Positions 11,412-21,260 of a stretch of DNA of 64,000 nucleotides are shown here, in pieces. The first letter of the stretch is position 1. The number at the start of each line of letters is the position of its first letter. Source of the DNA: Schistosoma mansoni. Lineage: Eukaryota; Platyhelminthes; Trematoda; Strigeidida; Schistosomatidae. The stretch lies in contig NC_031502.1 in NCBI RefSeq assembly GCF_000237925.1, forward strand, positions 15,302,434 through 15,366,433. The letters run 5' to 3'. The position numbers and the translations under genes were made by a program. The notes under the pieces are model-generated. The model had not been told where the DNA came from. It saw only the letters and a program-made list of their open reading frames with translations, and made no database searches.

Positions 11412-12066
11412 CTTTATTTGCCCAGTTTCCCACCCAAAACCCAATTATTTCCGATACCTAGTTATCGCTGCATACACCTCTTAGATTTCTCATTGTAGCC
11501 GTAACAGACCGTTTATGACGACTAATCATTCTATGAGATTGCCCATAACAGTTATATGGATTAAAAATCGAATATTTCTTAACACACTTAAGTGCTACAG
11601 CTTCTCTTACATTAGAAACACACTAATATATACTTATTAGTTACAACTAGATTCTAGCTTTCTAGTTAGGGTAATTTAAAAGGTTCAAACTAATAAGGGC
11701 GCGGTTGAGAGAGTGACTATCAGAAGAGCGGGTGAAAAAAGACGCGGATATAAATGACGCACGCTAATAAGGACTAGCATTAATAAGGGCGAGTTTCAAA
11801 AGGACTCATATTAATAAAGGTAATCAGTGCAAAAGGGTGTCAAGTCCTTGGTCGGTCTACCCAATAATGTATAAAATGGAACGTGTGTTGATCCAGATTA
11901 AGTCCTTGATCGATAGGACAACTGGCTTAGCCTTGAGCCTAGAAATGAGTAAGTCCGAATTGAGACTAACTGCTTGGGTAGAGAGAGACGAAAAATGTCC
12001 TGTCACCTGGTTGGTTGACAAATGAGAGAGAGAGAAGACGCGTTAAGTGGATTATTTAAATTAATA

Positions 12067-12200
12067 TCATGAATGGATCAATGTTAGACTACCATTGAAA
12101 ACCTGAAAGCACTGGACGGCCGTTTCGTCCTAGTATGGGATTCCTCGGCAGCGCGCATCCCCAATCCCGCACGTGGGATTCAAATCCGGGACCTTCAGTT
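12067..12200 (-). repeat. SINE family 2, minus-oriented partial copy
   Basis: On the minus strand it carries a hammerhead-like order: CCGAGGA (one change from CTGAGGA), a GTCC-like stem, GGAC, GAAA, then CGGCCGTCC. The core change should weaken or kill catalysis. It lies inside the inverted-repeat element, back to back with the plus copy that follows. Confidence 0.65.
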
Positions 12201-12207
12201 TCCTGTG

Positions 12208-12545
12208 CTCACTAGTGACTGGCTTCAAGATGAATTTACTGGAGTCCTAGTGAAAAGCTATGACCATCGGAGTTCAACCGTGTCTGTTGTGAGGCAGTTA
12301 CTGACTGAAGACAATGATGGACGGTCACGCAATATCGTGGATTGGTTGAAGTTAGACATTAAAACCGTTGGATGCCGGCTCAGTGATCTAGAAACTGAGC
12401 GTAAGCTCGCGAAAACGAGTAGCCTGTGTTCGAGTCTGGCGTGTGGGATCGTGGATGCGCACTGCTGAGGAATCCCATACTAGGACGAAAGGGCCGTTCA
12501 GTGCTCCCAGATTTTCAATGGTGGTCCAGCTTACATCGACTCATG
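12208..12545 (+). repeat. SINE family 2, long copy with hammerhead motif
   Basis: Matches 26555-26905 over most of its length: a body from TGCTCACTAGTGACTGG, a tRNA-like part (GCCGGCTCAGTGATCTAG; TGTTCGAGTC as B box), then a hammerhead-type core with CTGAGGA at 12465-12471, GGAC at 12483-12486 and GAAA at 12487-12490. Stem III is imperfect (GGGCCGTTC). Confidence 0.65.
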
Positions 12546-12965
12546 AATTCAACTGTGAAAATACTACAATTTCCACTTGAACCTTCTTGTAATTGACCTT
12601 TAATAATTTTTATAAAAAATACCTTGACAAGTATATGCGTGACCATATTGTTTGAAATGCAGGGTGCGAATACATCACATTTTTTAGATCAACTTCGTCT
12701 TCTTGTTGTTCTGTTAAAAGATATAAATTTATTTTATATATCATTACATTTTCACCTCAAATACCTAATCGTTATCAAGTCTATGACCTTTACATTTTCC
12801 GTCACCTGAAATTGTACAGCAAACTTTATTAATATGCTCCCTTTTGATAGTCGCCTTTATTAATGCACGCCTTTTTGATGGTGACCCTTATGACTACTCG
12901 CCTTTGTTTCACTCGCTCTTTTGATAGTCTCTTTGTTGCTCTTTCCCTTTTAAATGGATACCGTT

Positions 12966-13500
12966 TCAGATATCTTGAATTTTTAAATCATTCAATTGTT
13001 CCAGTGTGTCACTGATAATTTGGCTGTATGGTTGGCCTGTTTCTGTAAATTTCAAACAATTAGTTCCAATTTTTATTGAAGGAGAGTAAGACATGAGCGA
13101 AATAACATCAGCTGACTGTATTTCGTCAGGTTGTCCTCAGCTGCTTACGCAACCTACAATGTTTAAAAATCAAAATCATAAAATTTATTGAAAATATTCA
13201 CAAAAAATGAATTGGATTGAAACTTTTTGTGATCACACGTCAGCTTAGTATAACAAGGATGTTGATAAATTCAAGAGACTAAATAAAGTCTGCAAATGTA
13301 TGCCTTATGTTAGAAAATATTCTACAACATTGATGATTACAAAAGAGTGAAGAGTTAGAAATAAGTGGTTATGTAGTGAACAAACACTAATCATAAAAAT
13401 ACGCTTAGGCTATCGCTGTCAGGTGGCAGAAACCTGATTTTGGTTTCCAAAAAAACTGTTATTGACCTTCTTCCTCCTGGTAACAAACTATATTTCGTTA
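12966..13500. other. No gene seen (intergenic)
   Basis: AT-rich spacer with no coding or structural signal that I can support. The first exon of the EF-hand pseudogene at 14322 should have lain in or near here, but I find no ATG-n14-GT exon with an upstream TATA box. Confidence 0.45.
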
Positions 13501-13504
13501 CTGT

Positions 13505-13925
13505 TGTTTGTTTGAATCTTCCCATCAATGTGTTAGGACTGCAACTGGTCAGTCTCTAATTGGCATATGAGCATACTGTGAGTATTGCCTCGATATTGCC
13601 TTAATTCACAAGCATGGAAAGCCAGAGATGGATAGTGGCTAGCAGTGGAATCCAACACGCGCGTTTCGTCCTACTTGAACTCNNNNNNNNNNNNNNNNNN
13701 NNNNNNNNNNNNNNNNNNNNNNNNNNNNNNNNNNNNNNNNNNNNNNNNNNNNNNNNNNNNNNNNNNNNNNNNNNNNNNNNNNNNNNNNNNNNNNNNNNNN
13801 NNNNNNNNNNNNNNNNNNNNNNNNNNNNNNNNNNNNNNNNNNNNNNNNNNNNNNNNNNNNNNNNNNNNNNNNNNNNNNNNNNAGCCATTTGCTTGTGCGA
13901 TGGGGTGAAGTTTAAATTCATTTAG
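13505..13925 (-). repeat. SINE family 1 with internal gap
   Basis: Minus-oriented hammerhead SINE, parallel to the copy at 2840. It is broken by N from 13683 to 13882. By comparison with the 2.9-kb copy, only about 110 bases (equivalent to 3018-3127) should be missing there. Confidence 0.75.
13683..13882. other. Assembly gap (200 N)
   Basis: Fixed-length N run inside a SINE; the expected true content is about 110 bases. Confidence 0.95.
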
Positions 13926-13926
13926 T

Positions 13927-14108
13927 GTTATTTGTTTGAATCTTCCCATCGATGTGTTAGGACTGCAACTGGTTAGTCTGAAGCGAGGGTACTGGGTTCG
14001 AGTCCCAGAGTGAACATCAACTCTCAGATGCAGGTACATCCAGCTGACGAGTCCAAAATAGGACGAAACGCGCGTCCTGGATTCCACTGCTAGCCACTAT
14101 CCATCTCT
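13927..14108 (+). repeat. SINE family 1, plus-oriented copy with Pol III B box
   Basis: Contains GGTTCGAGTCC at 13995-14005, a perfect Pol III B-box match, and the best preserved hammerhead of the window just downstream. It abuts the preceding minus-oriented copy, giving an inverted pair. Confidence 0.75.
14041..14090 (+). ncRNA. Hammerhead ribozyme, best preserved copy
   Basis: CTGACGA (14044-14050), stem II GTCC/GGAC (14051-14054 and 14061-14064), GAAA (14065-14068), then CGCGCGTC with the expected cleavage after the C at 14076. These are the invariant parts of a hammerhead; CUGACGA fits CUGANGA. It would self-cleave SINE transcripts. Activity is inferred from the motif only. Confidence 0.75.
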
Positions 14109-14321
14109 GCTTATATTTCGTTACGTTACAAAATAATCCTCAGCTCTTTCTCATGCATGAACACATAGTTACTTCATTTTTTGGCTTTCATCATTAAATA
14201 ACTTTATTTTTCACTCATAGATACTTAGTATGTTTTCATAAGTTCTAACAGAACACATCAACAGTATGTAACTATAACATATGTTTGATATGATTTACCC
14301 TCTATTCCCTTTTTTCACTTT

Positions 14322-14555
14322 ATGGATGAAGAACTGCGTGCATTGTTTGATACAATCAACATAAGCCTCAATGGACGTATTTCTTTACAAGAATTATATG
14401 TATATTTCAGATTACTTGGAGCAAAATATACACAGAAATGTTTTTCTTCCATGTGTATAGATAACAATGGTAGTGTTGATTTTGAATAATTTCTGCAAAC
14501 ATTAAGAACAAACGAGACTAAAGGACATGAATTATAAGAATCTGGAAAGCAATTG
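14322..14555 (+). pseudogene. EF-hand pseudogene (two-EF type)
   Basis: Degraded relative of exon 2 of the neighbouring two-EF genes. Aligned to them, three lesions stand out. The splice acceptor AG has become AT, creating an ATG at 14322. A 12-base in-frame deletion shortens the part between the loops (Gly-to-Gly distance 32 instead of 36). The glutamate codon at position 12 of the second EF-loop is TAA at 14487 (codon 56); the frame then stays open to a TGA at 14553. Loop 1 also has Asn in place of the first Asp (NISLNG), and loop 2 has lost its first Asp. No first exon or TATA box was found upstream, where LTR, fold-back and SINE insertions now sit. A short product from the new ATG is conceivable but would lack working Ca2+ sites. 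Confidence 0.8.
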
Positions 14556-16164
14556 AAATTCAAATGATTTCTGTGTTTTATTTTATCGAATTTCGCTAAC
14601 GGCTCATTTATCGTCATTGTTCCTACACTAGTTTCCTCTTTAGTTATAATAACTTTCTCATCTGTGTCCTTAGTTTTTGTATAATTATATAGATTCAGTA
14701 AACAACGCTACTGACTTCGTATGAATAAACCGTTTGATTAAATGAACCTCGAAAAGTTCTAGGCACGAGTAATGATGTGGTATGAATATAATAAACAAGG
14801 TGTGTAATTTGCTCTATACACGAATATGTATAAATCAGTCAGTTTATTCAACACATTAATCACGTATGACACCAAAGCGAATTCCTTCTTTTCTAAACAT
14901 AAGAATTTGATTAAAATAAACTGACTAATTACTAGAGTGTTTGAAAGTACTCCTGAAATGTCGAAAAGGTAAACGAAAAAAAGACTTTTCTATCACTTTT
15001 TTGGAATATCTTTAACGTTTTACTTTTTGAATATGGGATTCCCTTACCATTATCACATTGTTTGATAAGGTTTCGGGCACATCGTTGTTTTACCATATGT
15101 CTCAGTTAAGATTTATTCAGCAGTCAATTATAACCAAACAGTATAGCTTGGAGATTTACATGTAGCATCTGAATTTTAGATAACAGGAAAATCTTTGTGA
15201 GAAGGTAGTAATCAACTGAGCTAAGATAAAATACCAGGTTGCTCTGTTCCATAGTTTGTAATTATGGCAACAGAAAAAATGTTCACTTTAAAGTTAGAGA
15301 ATAACATTGAAGGAATATACGTATGCCAAACAAGAAAATTTATTAATAGGGAAATTAAATTCGGTTATCTGATGTTGAAGCGAATGTGTCGGAAAGAAAA
15401 AAAATCATCCTTTGGAGTTAAGCCACAAAAGTGTTGTGAAAGGGAACCTAATTTTATTTGGAATTCTGAGTGAAGTTATTTTTACGTTTGATTAGAACAT
15501 TACCAGTAAAACTATGGTTTAAGAATTTTAGAAACAGTTTAGTGTTAGTACACAGAATACTTTGATCCTAATAGCTAGATGAATTTTACTAATGTTAGAT
15601 ATTTGAGTATTTACTGGCTATAGAGTTTTTATTAAAGGGGAACCCAGAAAATAAGTTAACAGAATGAAACCTCAATAATTAAAATTTACCCTATTAGCGG
15701 GTTTATTGCACTCATTCGTATCATTCAGATGGTTTTTCCTTTAAATGACAAAACTAATTAGCTTTTGATTTTCAACAGATTGCTACTTATGGCTTACGTC
15801 AACAAAACTGTTCATTCACACTATGGCGTCAGTAATTTGTACTCTATTGTTTCAACTGAAAATTAAGCTTATTCTTTTCATACTTTATCTAACTTAACAT
15901 CTTACTAAATACTAAAAGCTGATGAATTCACTTGAAGTGTGTCACTTGGGAGAATCAAGCATCTTGTAGTTATTTTATATAAGTCAGCTGATCACAATGA
16001 GAATGGTTAATAAGTATTCAAATGTAAATTATCTTAATTTAATGTCATAATGTTTGAGTGAATTAAACTCACTTGATGTTTTATCATGAAAACATGTGAG
16101 CTCCTTTAATCCTCTTTATTATTGTGTATATTTCTACTACTACTTCCGATCTTGAAGAATAGCT
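14556..16164. other. No gene seen (intergenic)
   Basis: AT-rich. A 69-codon open frame at 15264-15473 has low-complexity Lys/Glu content and no recognisable domain; I do not call it a gene. Confidence 0.45.
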
Positions 16165-16170
16165 TATAAT
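16165..16170 (+). promoter_or_regulatory. TATA-like box of EF-hand gene 4
   Basis: TATAAT, 66 bases before the proposed ATG at 16231; weaker and closer than in EF genes 1 and 2. Confidence 0.4.
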
Positions 16171-16230
16171 TACTCTTGTATACATCAACCTAACAACTTG
16201 AAACTACAGCAAGTAAAAGCCAAATCAATC

Positions 16231-18276
16231 ATGAATGTTCCAATAACGTACGTCAAAAACTGTATTTTAATACTAACATAAAACATTTTGTCAATCATTT
16301 AAACAAAAATTTTATTTTAGTTTTTCCAAATTAAACTTGTAAAATCTTTTATGGATATAGAAAATAAGTTCTTACTAGTAAAGGTTATTCGCAGTTTAGC
16401 AGAATTAAATGTCCTTTTAATCGTTGTTGTTAAACGATTTTTGATTACGTCTGATGTTCGATCACCTCTAAATCCCAGATGGAACAACTCGGATACGAGA
16501 ACACAAACTTGTAATACTCATTTGATCAATATAAGTTTGTATTCTTGAAGATGTCGGAAGATAATTAGTTTATGTAGAAAATTAATACATAATAGTTAAT
16601 GACATGAGATTTCTTTAATACATACAACTGAATCATTATTCCCTAAATTATGCATCTACTTAGTCTGAAATATTTCATAGCGAAGAGCTACGTATTGAGA
16701 GTTCAAAACTAACTAGTTAAGATGAAATGATTGTCATTAGGTTTGTTCACTGAAGAGGATGAAGTTTAAGAGTTTTGCTAGAAGTTTTATATTTTACCAA
16801 ATATTATACATTAACGACAAACTGAGTATGGTTAACTGTTTATTTTCAAAAAGCATAACAATTTAAACAAACTAGTCTTACTCATGTGTCCTAATAAGCG
16901 AATCGCTCAACTTTGGGAGATTCAATTTTTCAAGATAAGAATTACTCAGGAACCCCACTTCAATTAAGCCTATACAAAATGTGATTTCCCATAAGAATCA
17001 AAGGTAGGAAATAACAAACAGGGCGGATATATTTGCCTTCAAATTAACTTCTCCACTATTTCTGATTCGATATAGCTTCTAGAGAATAGAACAATGTATG
17101 GAATATTATTGATCAGATTTGTTTAATGCTGGAGCTCACTAAAGATTTTTATAAAGTTGTATAATGTGGTTTATTATTGTTGATAAATTTTTATTTCAGC
17201 ATCAAATCCATTGGCTTAAATAAGAATAAGGTTATCTCTCTATTTTTACATTGTCTTACCAAAAATAATTGGTGGATACGACCACGGTTAGGTTACGGGA
17301 AACTGGTTAACGAATAAATTAACTACCGAGTTTATCAGTGAAAGCCACATTTGCTGCTAGCTTACTGAAGAAATTAAGTTACGTACAAATGTACAGAATA
17401 GGAAGAAAAAAAGACGATATATTTTCCTTTTTGAGAATGTTATTCCGGTGTTTATGATGAAACGTTGTAGTCATAATTATTCCCCATGTAAATATTTTCT
17501 ATCATATGTAAGCGAACTGATATTTTATTTCGAAGCAACATTTCTTAAAGTCTAATTTCAATGGATAACTGAATGCCTAAAGAGACGAAATTACACATAA
17601 CAGTGTACTTCCTACCAATATAAGCTTGGGATTGTTTCAGTTAGGAAGATGATTTACAGAAGACAGCAAAGCTCAGGCATTGAATATTGTCTCTATATTC
17701 ATGTTTAAGGTATACTGTGTCACTACGTTCTCACTTTACATTGGAAACTTATCTAATTCTATAAAAGCAGGTTGTTATAATTTTGTGAGTTTTAATATAG
17801 TGTGACGAGATCAAATAAAAAACACTAGAAGGCAAATATTACTAATTATTACTGAAAAAATAAACGAAAAAGGCTATAAGTCCACACAAGTATACAGCAT
17901 TCAGCTTTTGGTTATCTTGGCTTATTTATTCTAAAGTGGGAGAATGTTTTGTGAATACCAGAGGATTTCTGTATGATTAGTTTTTTTTTGAATTTATTCA
18001 TGATAGGCAACACAAACAATTTGAATCAATTAATTCTCTTCTTTTTCTTCTTTACATCCTGGTACCAGTCGTGAAGAAGTAACATGTATATTCAATCAAA
18101 TTGATAAAAATCACAATGGATTTGTTACAAATAGAGAATTAAGTTCATATTTCAGAAAACATCATGCAAAATTCAATCGTCAAGAAGTGAAGAGTTTCAT
18201 TTGTAAATTAGACAGTGATGGAGATGGACAAATCAGTTTACCAGAATTAACAAGAGCACTTACTGGTAGATATTAA
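16231..18276 (+). CDS. Two-EF-hand calcium-binding protein (EF gene 4), 74 aa
   Basis: Another member of the cluster, found by reading because both exons are short. Exon 1 is 16231-16247: 17 bases, ATG to AC, followed by GTACGT. Exon 2 is 18069-18276 after a CCAG acceptor; the joined codon is Thr6. Loop 1 runs from Asp18 to Glu29 (DKNHNG core) and loop 2 from Asp54 to Glu65 (DSDGDG core). Every coordinating position is canonical and the loop spacing is 25, so two working Ca2+ sites are expected. Only nine residues follow the second EF-hand; the tails of genes 1 and 2 are missing. AATAAA lies at 18401. The 1821-base intron shows no recognised repeat. Like genes 1 and 2 it reads DGQISL in loop 2, marking these three as a closer subgroup than the 8-kDa-type gene. 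Confidence 0.8.
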
Positions 18277-18409
18277 CCAGTTGACGTATAATTCTATTGT
18301 TTGTTATATTTTACTGTCAACATTTTTATTTTACATGCACATTGAAACCGCTTGTATTGTGATGAAAAACGCACAGTGTCAATGTTTATTCTTATTCTAA
18401 AATAAAAAT

Positions 18410-21104
18410 AATACGATTGTTAAAATAGATCTTTTATCATTGTCTTACAATTGGATTATGTCGATGTACAATTTTAGTTTCTTCATAAACCGACCATTCA
18501 TTTAACTGTGTTCAATATGAAATTCGGTTCAATGGTTGATATTAGTGTATCCCAACGCATAAGGTGATAATATTTTCATAGGTCATCTCTAAAATACACA
18601 GTTAGGTAATTTAAATAACGAAAAGACTACTGAATGCTGTTATTCAATTTGAAACAGTAAAGAAAAGAAGACTTAATAAAAGTCAATAGGTAACCGGTGC
18701 TTATTTTCATTTGCTTTTAAGCTTAATACCATAGATTAGGGTATTCTACCCATGATTAGTTTAACACCAATGACAATTGTGTGATCTTTTTTCAGTATTT
18801 TTTATCCTGTTTATGATTTACCAATTGGCACATTTTAAGTTTTATGGTTAATAACTTAAAGCAGTTTAGTCCTAAAAGACAACATCTACGTAGTGTTTAT
18901 AGACATCCTACTGATATGAGTGTTTTTCCACTCCTTATATAAATAAAGCTAAACAAGGAATGAATATTTATTGTTTGGATTAAGTGAAGTTACTCTTTTC
19001 TAAACTACACTATTTGTTGCTCACCAAGAGGGTATCACATCATCATCCCAGGGAACTTTAGTTAATGACTTTTACTTAAAATATTTCCCCGTGCACACAC
19101 CTTGTGAAATAAATTTCGTTATCGAATCTCATCGACCGTCAACATAAAAAACGTTTCGCAAAATTGTTCAGAGCTTCATATTGCATAATTCGTACCATCT
19201 TCGCAGATTCAAGCCAGTTAACTGTTCTATTTAATCAAACTTCATTCTTATCCTCGGACTCCAGGTACTTGAAGAAGCAGGTGGTTGAATAAAGAATCTG
19301 ACTCCTACATTTTAAAAGCCAGTGAATATTAATTTCTGTTTATTTATATTACTGGGTAGTCTCTGATCTAAAATCCCACTGTCTTGTACTTTTGCTCTAA
19401 ATGACCTTTTGTAACGTTCCACTGAACATAAAATCTAATTAAAATATCTTACATCTTCAATCCATTTTCGTACCTGTACGATATCGATATACGTTTATGT
19501 TAACTGATGTTTGATTTCAGTTCTACTAAACATATGCTAATCTTTCTTTGTAATTTTGATATTTGGTTAATACGTGATGTAAGTGGCTGATGAAAATCTA
19601 ATACACGAAAGCAGACGCACGTTGTTCTGCTCAATTTACTACTTTTACTCTGTCGACTTTGTTCGACCGACAGTTCGAAAAACTAGAAAAACTAGAATTA
19701 AATATACAGAGGAAATATGTTGATATTGGCCCTAAAACAGTTTCGAATACATTTATTTTATGATTGCAGTGGTTCGTTGATCATTTGTTAAAAACATGTT
19801 CATTGGAAAATATACTCCCGTAAACCTCAACCCTACTTTAATTATCCAGCGAGTTTTGACCCTAAATGTTATGCTGAGGCTTTCAATACACTAATATCTA
19901 TTTCAGAATTCACAACTGTGTCCTCATTGAAACTGTTTTCTATCTTATTTCAACGTGTTTATGGAACTGAATTACCTATCAAATAGTGCTTATAAAAGCT
20001 ATTCTGTCAGAGTAATTCGCTTACGATATATTTATTAATTCATTTTCTTTACATCGATGACCAATATTAAGTAATGCTCATAAAACTGTTTACACTAAGT
20101 TTTGCAGTGTAAACCATAGAATGAAAATTAATGTTCTGTAATTGCCATTAATCTAAAACTGTTCGCAGACATCAGTTTGGATAATTATGTATAAAACACA
20201 ATACACTCTATATTAAAAATTAAAGAGTTAATAACGAGATCATTATTATGAAGGTGTAACAAAGCAAAGTTGAGGGAGGTCCAGTATTTGGGATGAAGTA
20301 AATAAGCTATTTGCCACATAATCAGTCAAAGGTTGTGCAGATATCTTGATGAACTATGGTTTCCAAATTCATCATTTCTATCAATTCGACTTTAGGTCTG
20401 ATATGATCTTGATCATTCAATTAAATTAACCAACCAACCGAACTATGCTTGTAAATGAGAACATGAATCACTTAATACAACGAGAACCTTCGATCTTTTC
20501 AGCGAGTAGAATATCTTTAGTCTACCACTTTAGAATCTTATGATCCATTTTACATACGATGAAGCGCCAACATCGTCTATAAATTCCTCACTATGATAAG
20601 GTTGACTTCACAAGTTTTACTGCCACTTCAAACCTAATCGCCGATGAGAATAAAATCATTATTTAATTAAGTATATTGTAGAGATCTGTTCGAGTCTTAG
20701 ATAGTCTTCATCACAGTACGACAACCGCTGAAAGTTATGGAGTACTGGTCAGTCACTTCATTTTTGTTTTCAACCAATAAGCAGCTAACATCAACAAAAT
20801 CACAAGGGTTAGAACCTAGTACTTCCATGGTATGTGGTAAGTGAAAGGAGTTCATCACTGAGTCAGTTCTCAATGAAAGACAGTTTAAATGTTTAACGTG
20901 TGCATAATCCCACTTGAATAAGTAATATATTATTTTAACTAAATATTATTCTTTGTTTAAATCCTGTGGTTCCTAATTCCAGACATTTCAATTTACAGTA
21001 ACACTCATTTGCGTTATACCGTCTATTTGAAGATAAACATATTTACATTGTTGATATATCAGGCTGATTTTAGTTAGAAAACCACCAAAAATCAGGAAGG
21101 ACAG
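18410..21104. other. No gene seen (intergenic)
   Basis: I looked for EF-loop codon patterns, TATA-ATG-short-exon pairs and long frames on both strands and found none. Confidence 0.45.
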
Positions 21105-21260
21105 GATAGAGTTTTCATTCTAGTATGAGTCTCTTCAGAAATGCGTATTCATAACCCCATCCAATATCGAACCTAGGACCTTCGGTCTCTGGAGCACTGA
21201 GCCGGCATCCAGTGATGTACATATCAAACTCCAATCAGTTCTCCCATTTCCTGGAGTGGA
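21105..21260 (-). repeat. Degenerate family-2 SINE
   Basis: Minus-oriented traces of the tRNA-like part (GAACCTAGGACCTTCGG...GAGCCGGC, complement of a B-box and A-box region) and of the hammerhead part (TAGTATGAGTCTCTTCAG). Strongly diverged. Confidence 0.45.

Larger units (their letters stand above)
11672..12960. mobile_element. Fold-back-like element with ~140-bp inverted repeats
   Basis: The left arm (11672-11819) and the reverse complement of the right arm (12823-12960) align over most of their length, including GCATTAATAA(G/A)GGCGA, TCAAAAGG, CATATTAATAAAG and GACTATCA(G/A)AAGAGCG. The arms contain loose sub-repeats of the type TTAATAAGGGCGA-n-TCAAAAGG. The ~1 kb between them has no transposase and holds two family-2 SINE copies in opposite orientation. 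It could be a non-autonomous DNA transposon of the fold-back kind or an inverted duplication of a satellite. I found no target duplication. Confidence 0.6.

Noticed and set aside
13601-14087. Frames reading through the N runs
   Set aside because: Made only of gap characters plus SINE flanks; the same holds at 9871-10423, 36816-37286 and 58810-59254.
14315-14617. 100-codon minus-strand frame
   Set aside because: Antisense of the EF-hand pseudogene; no domain.
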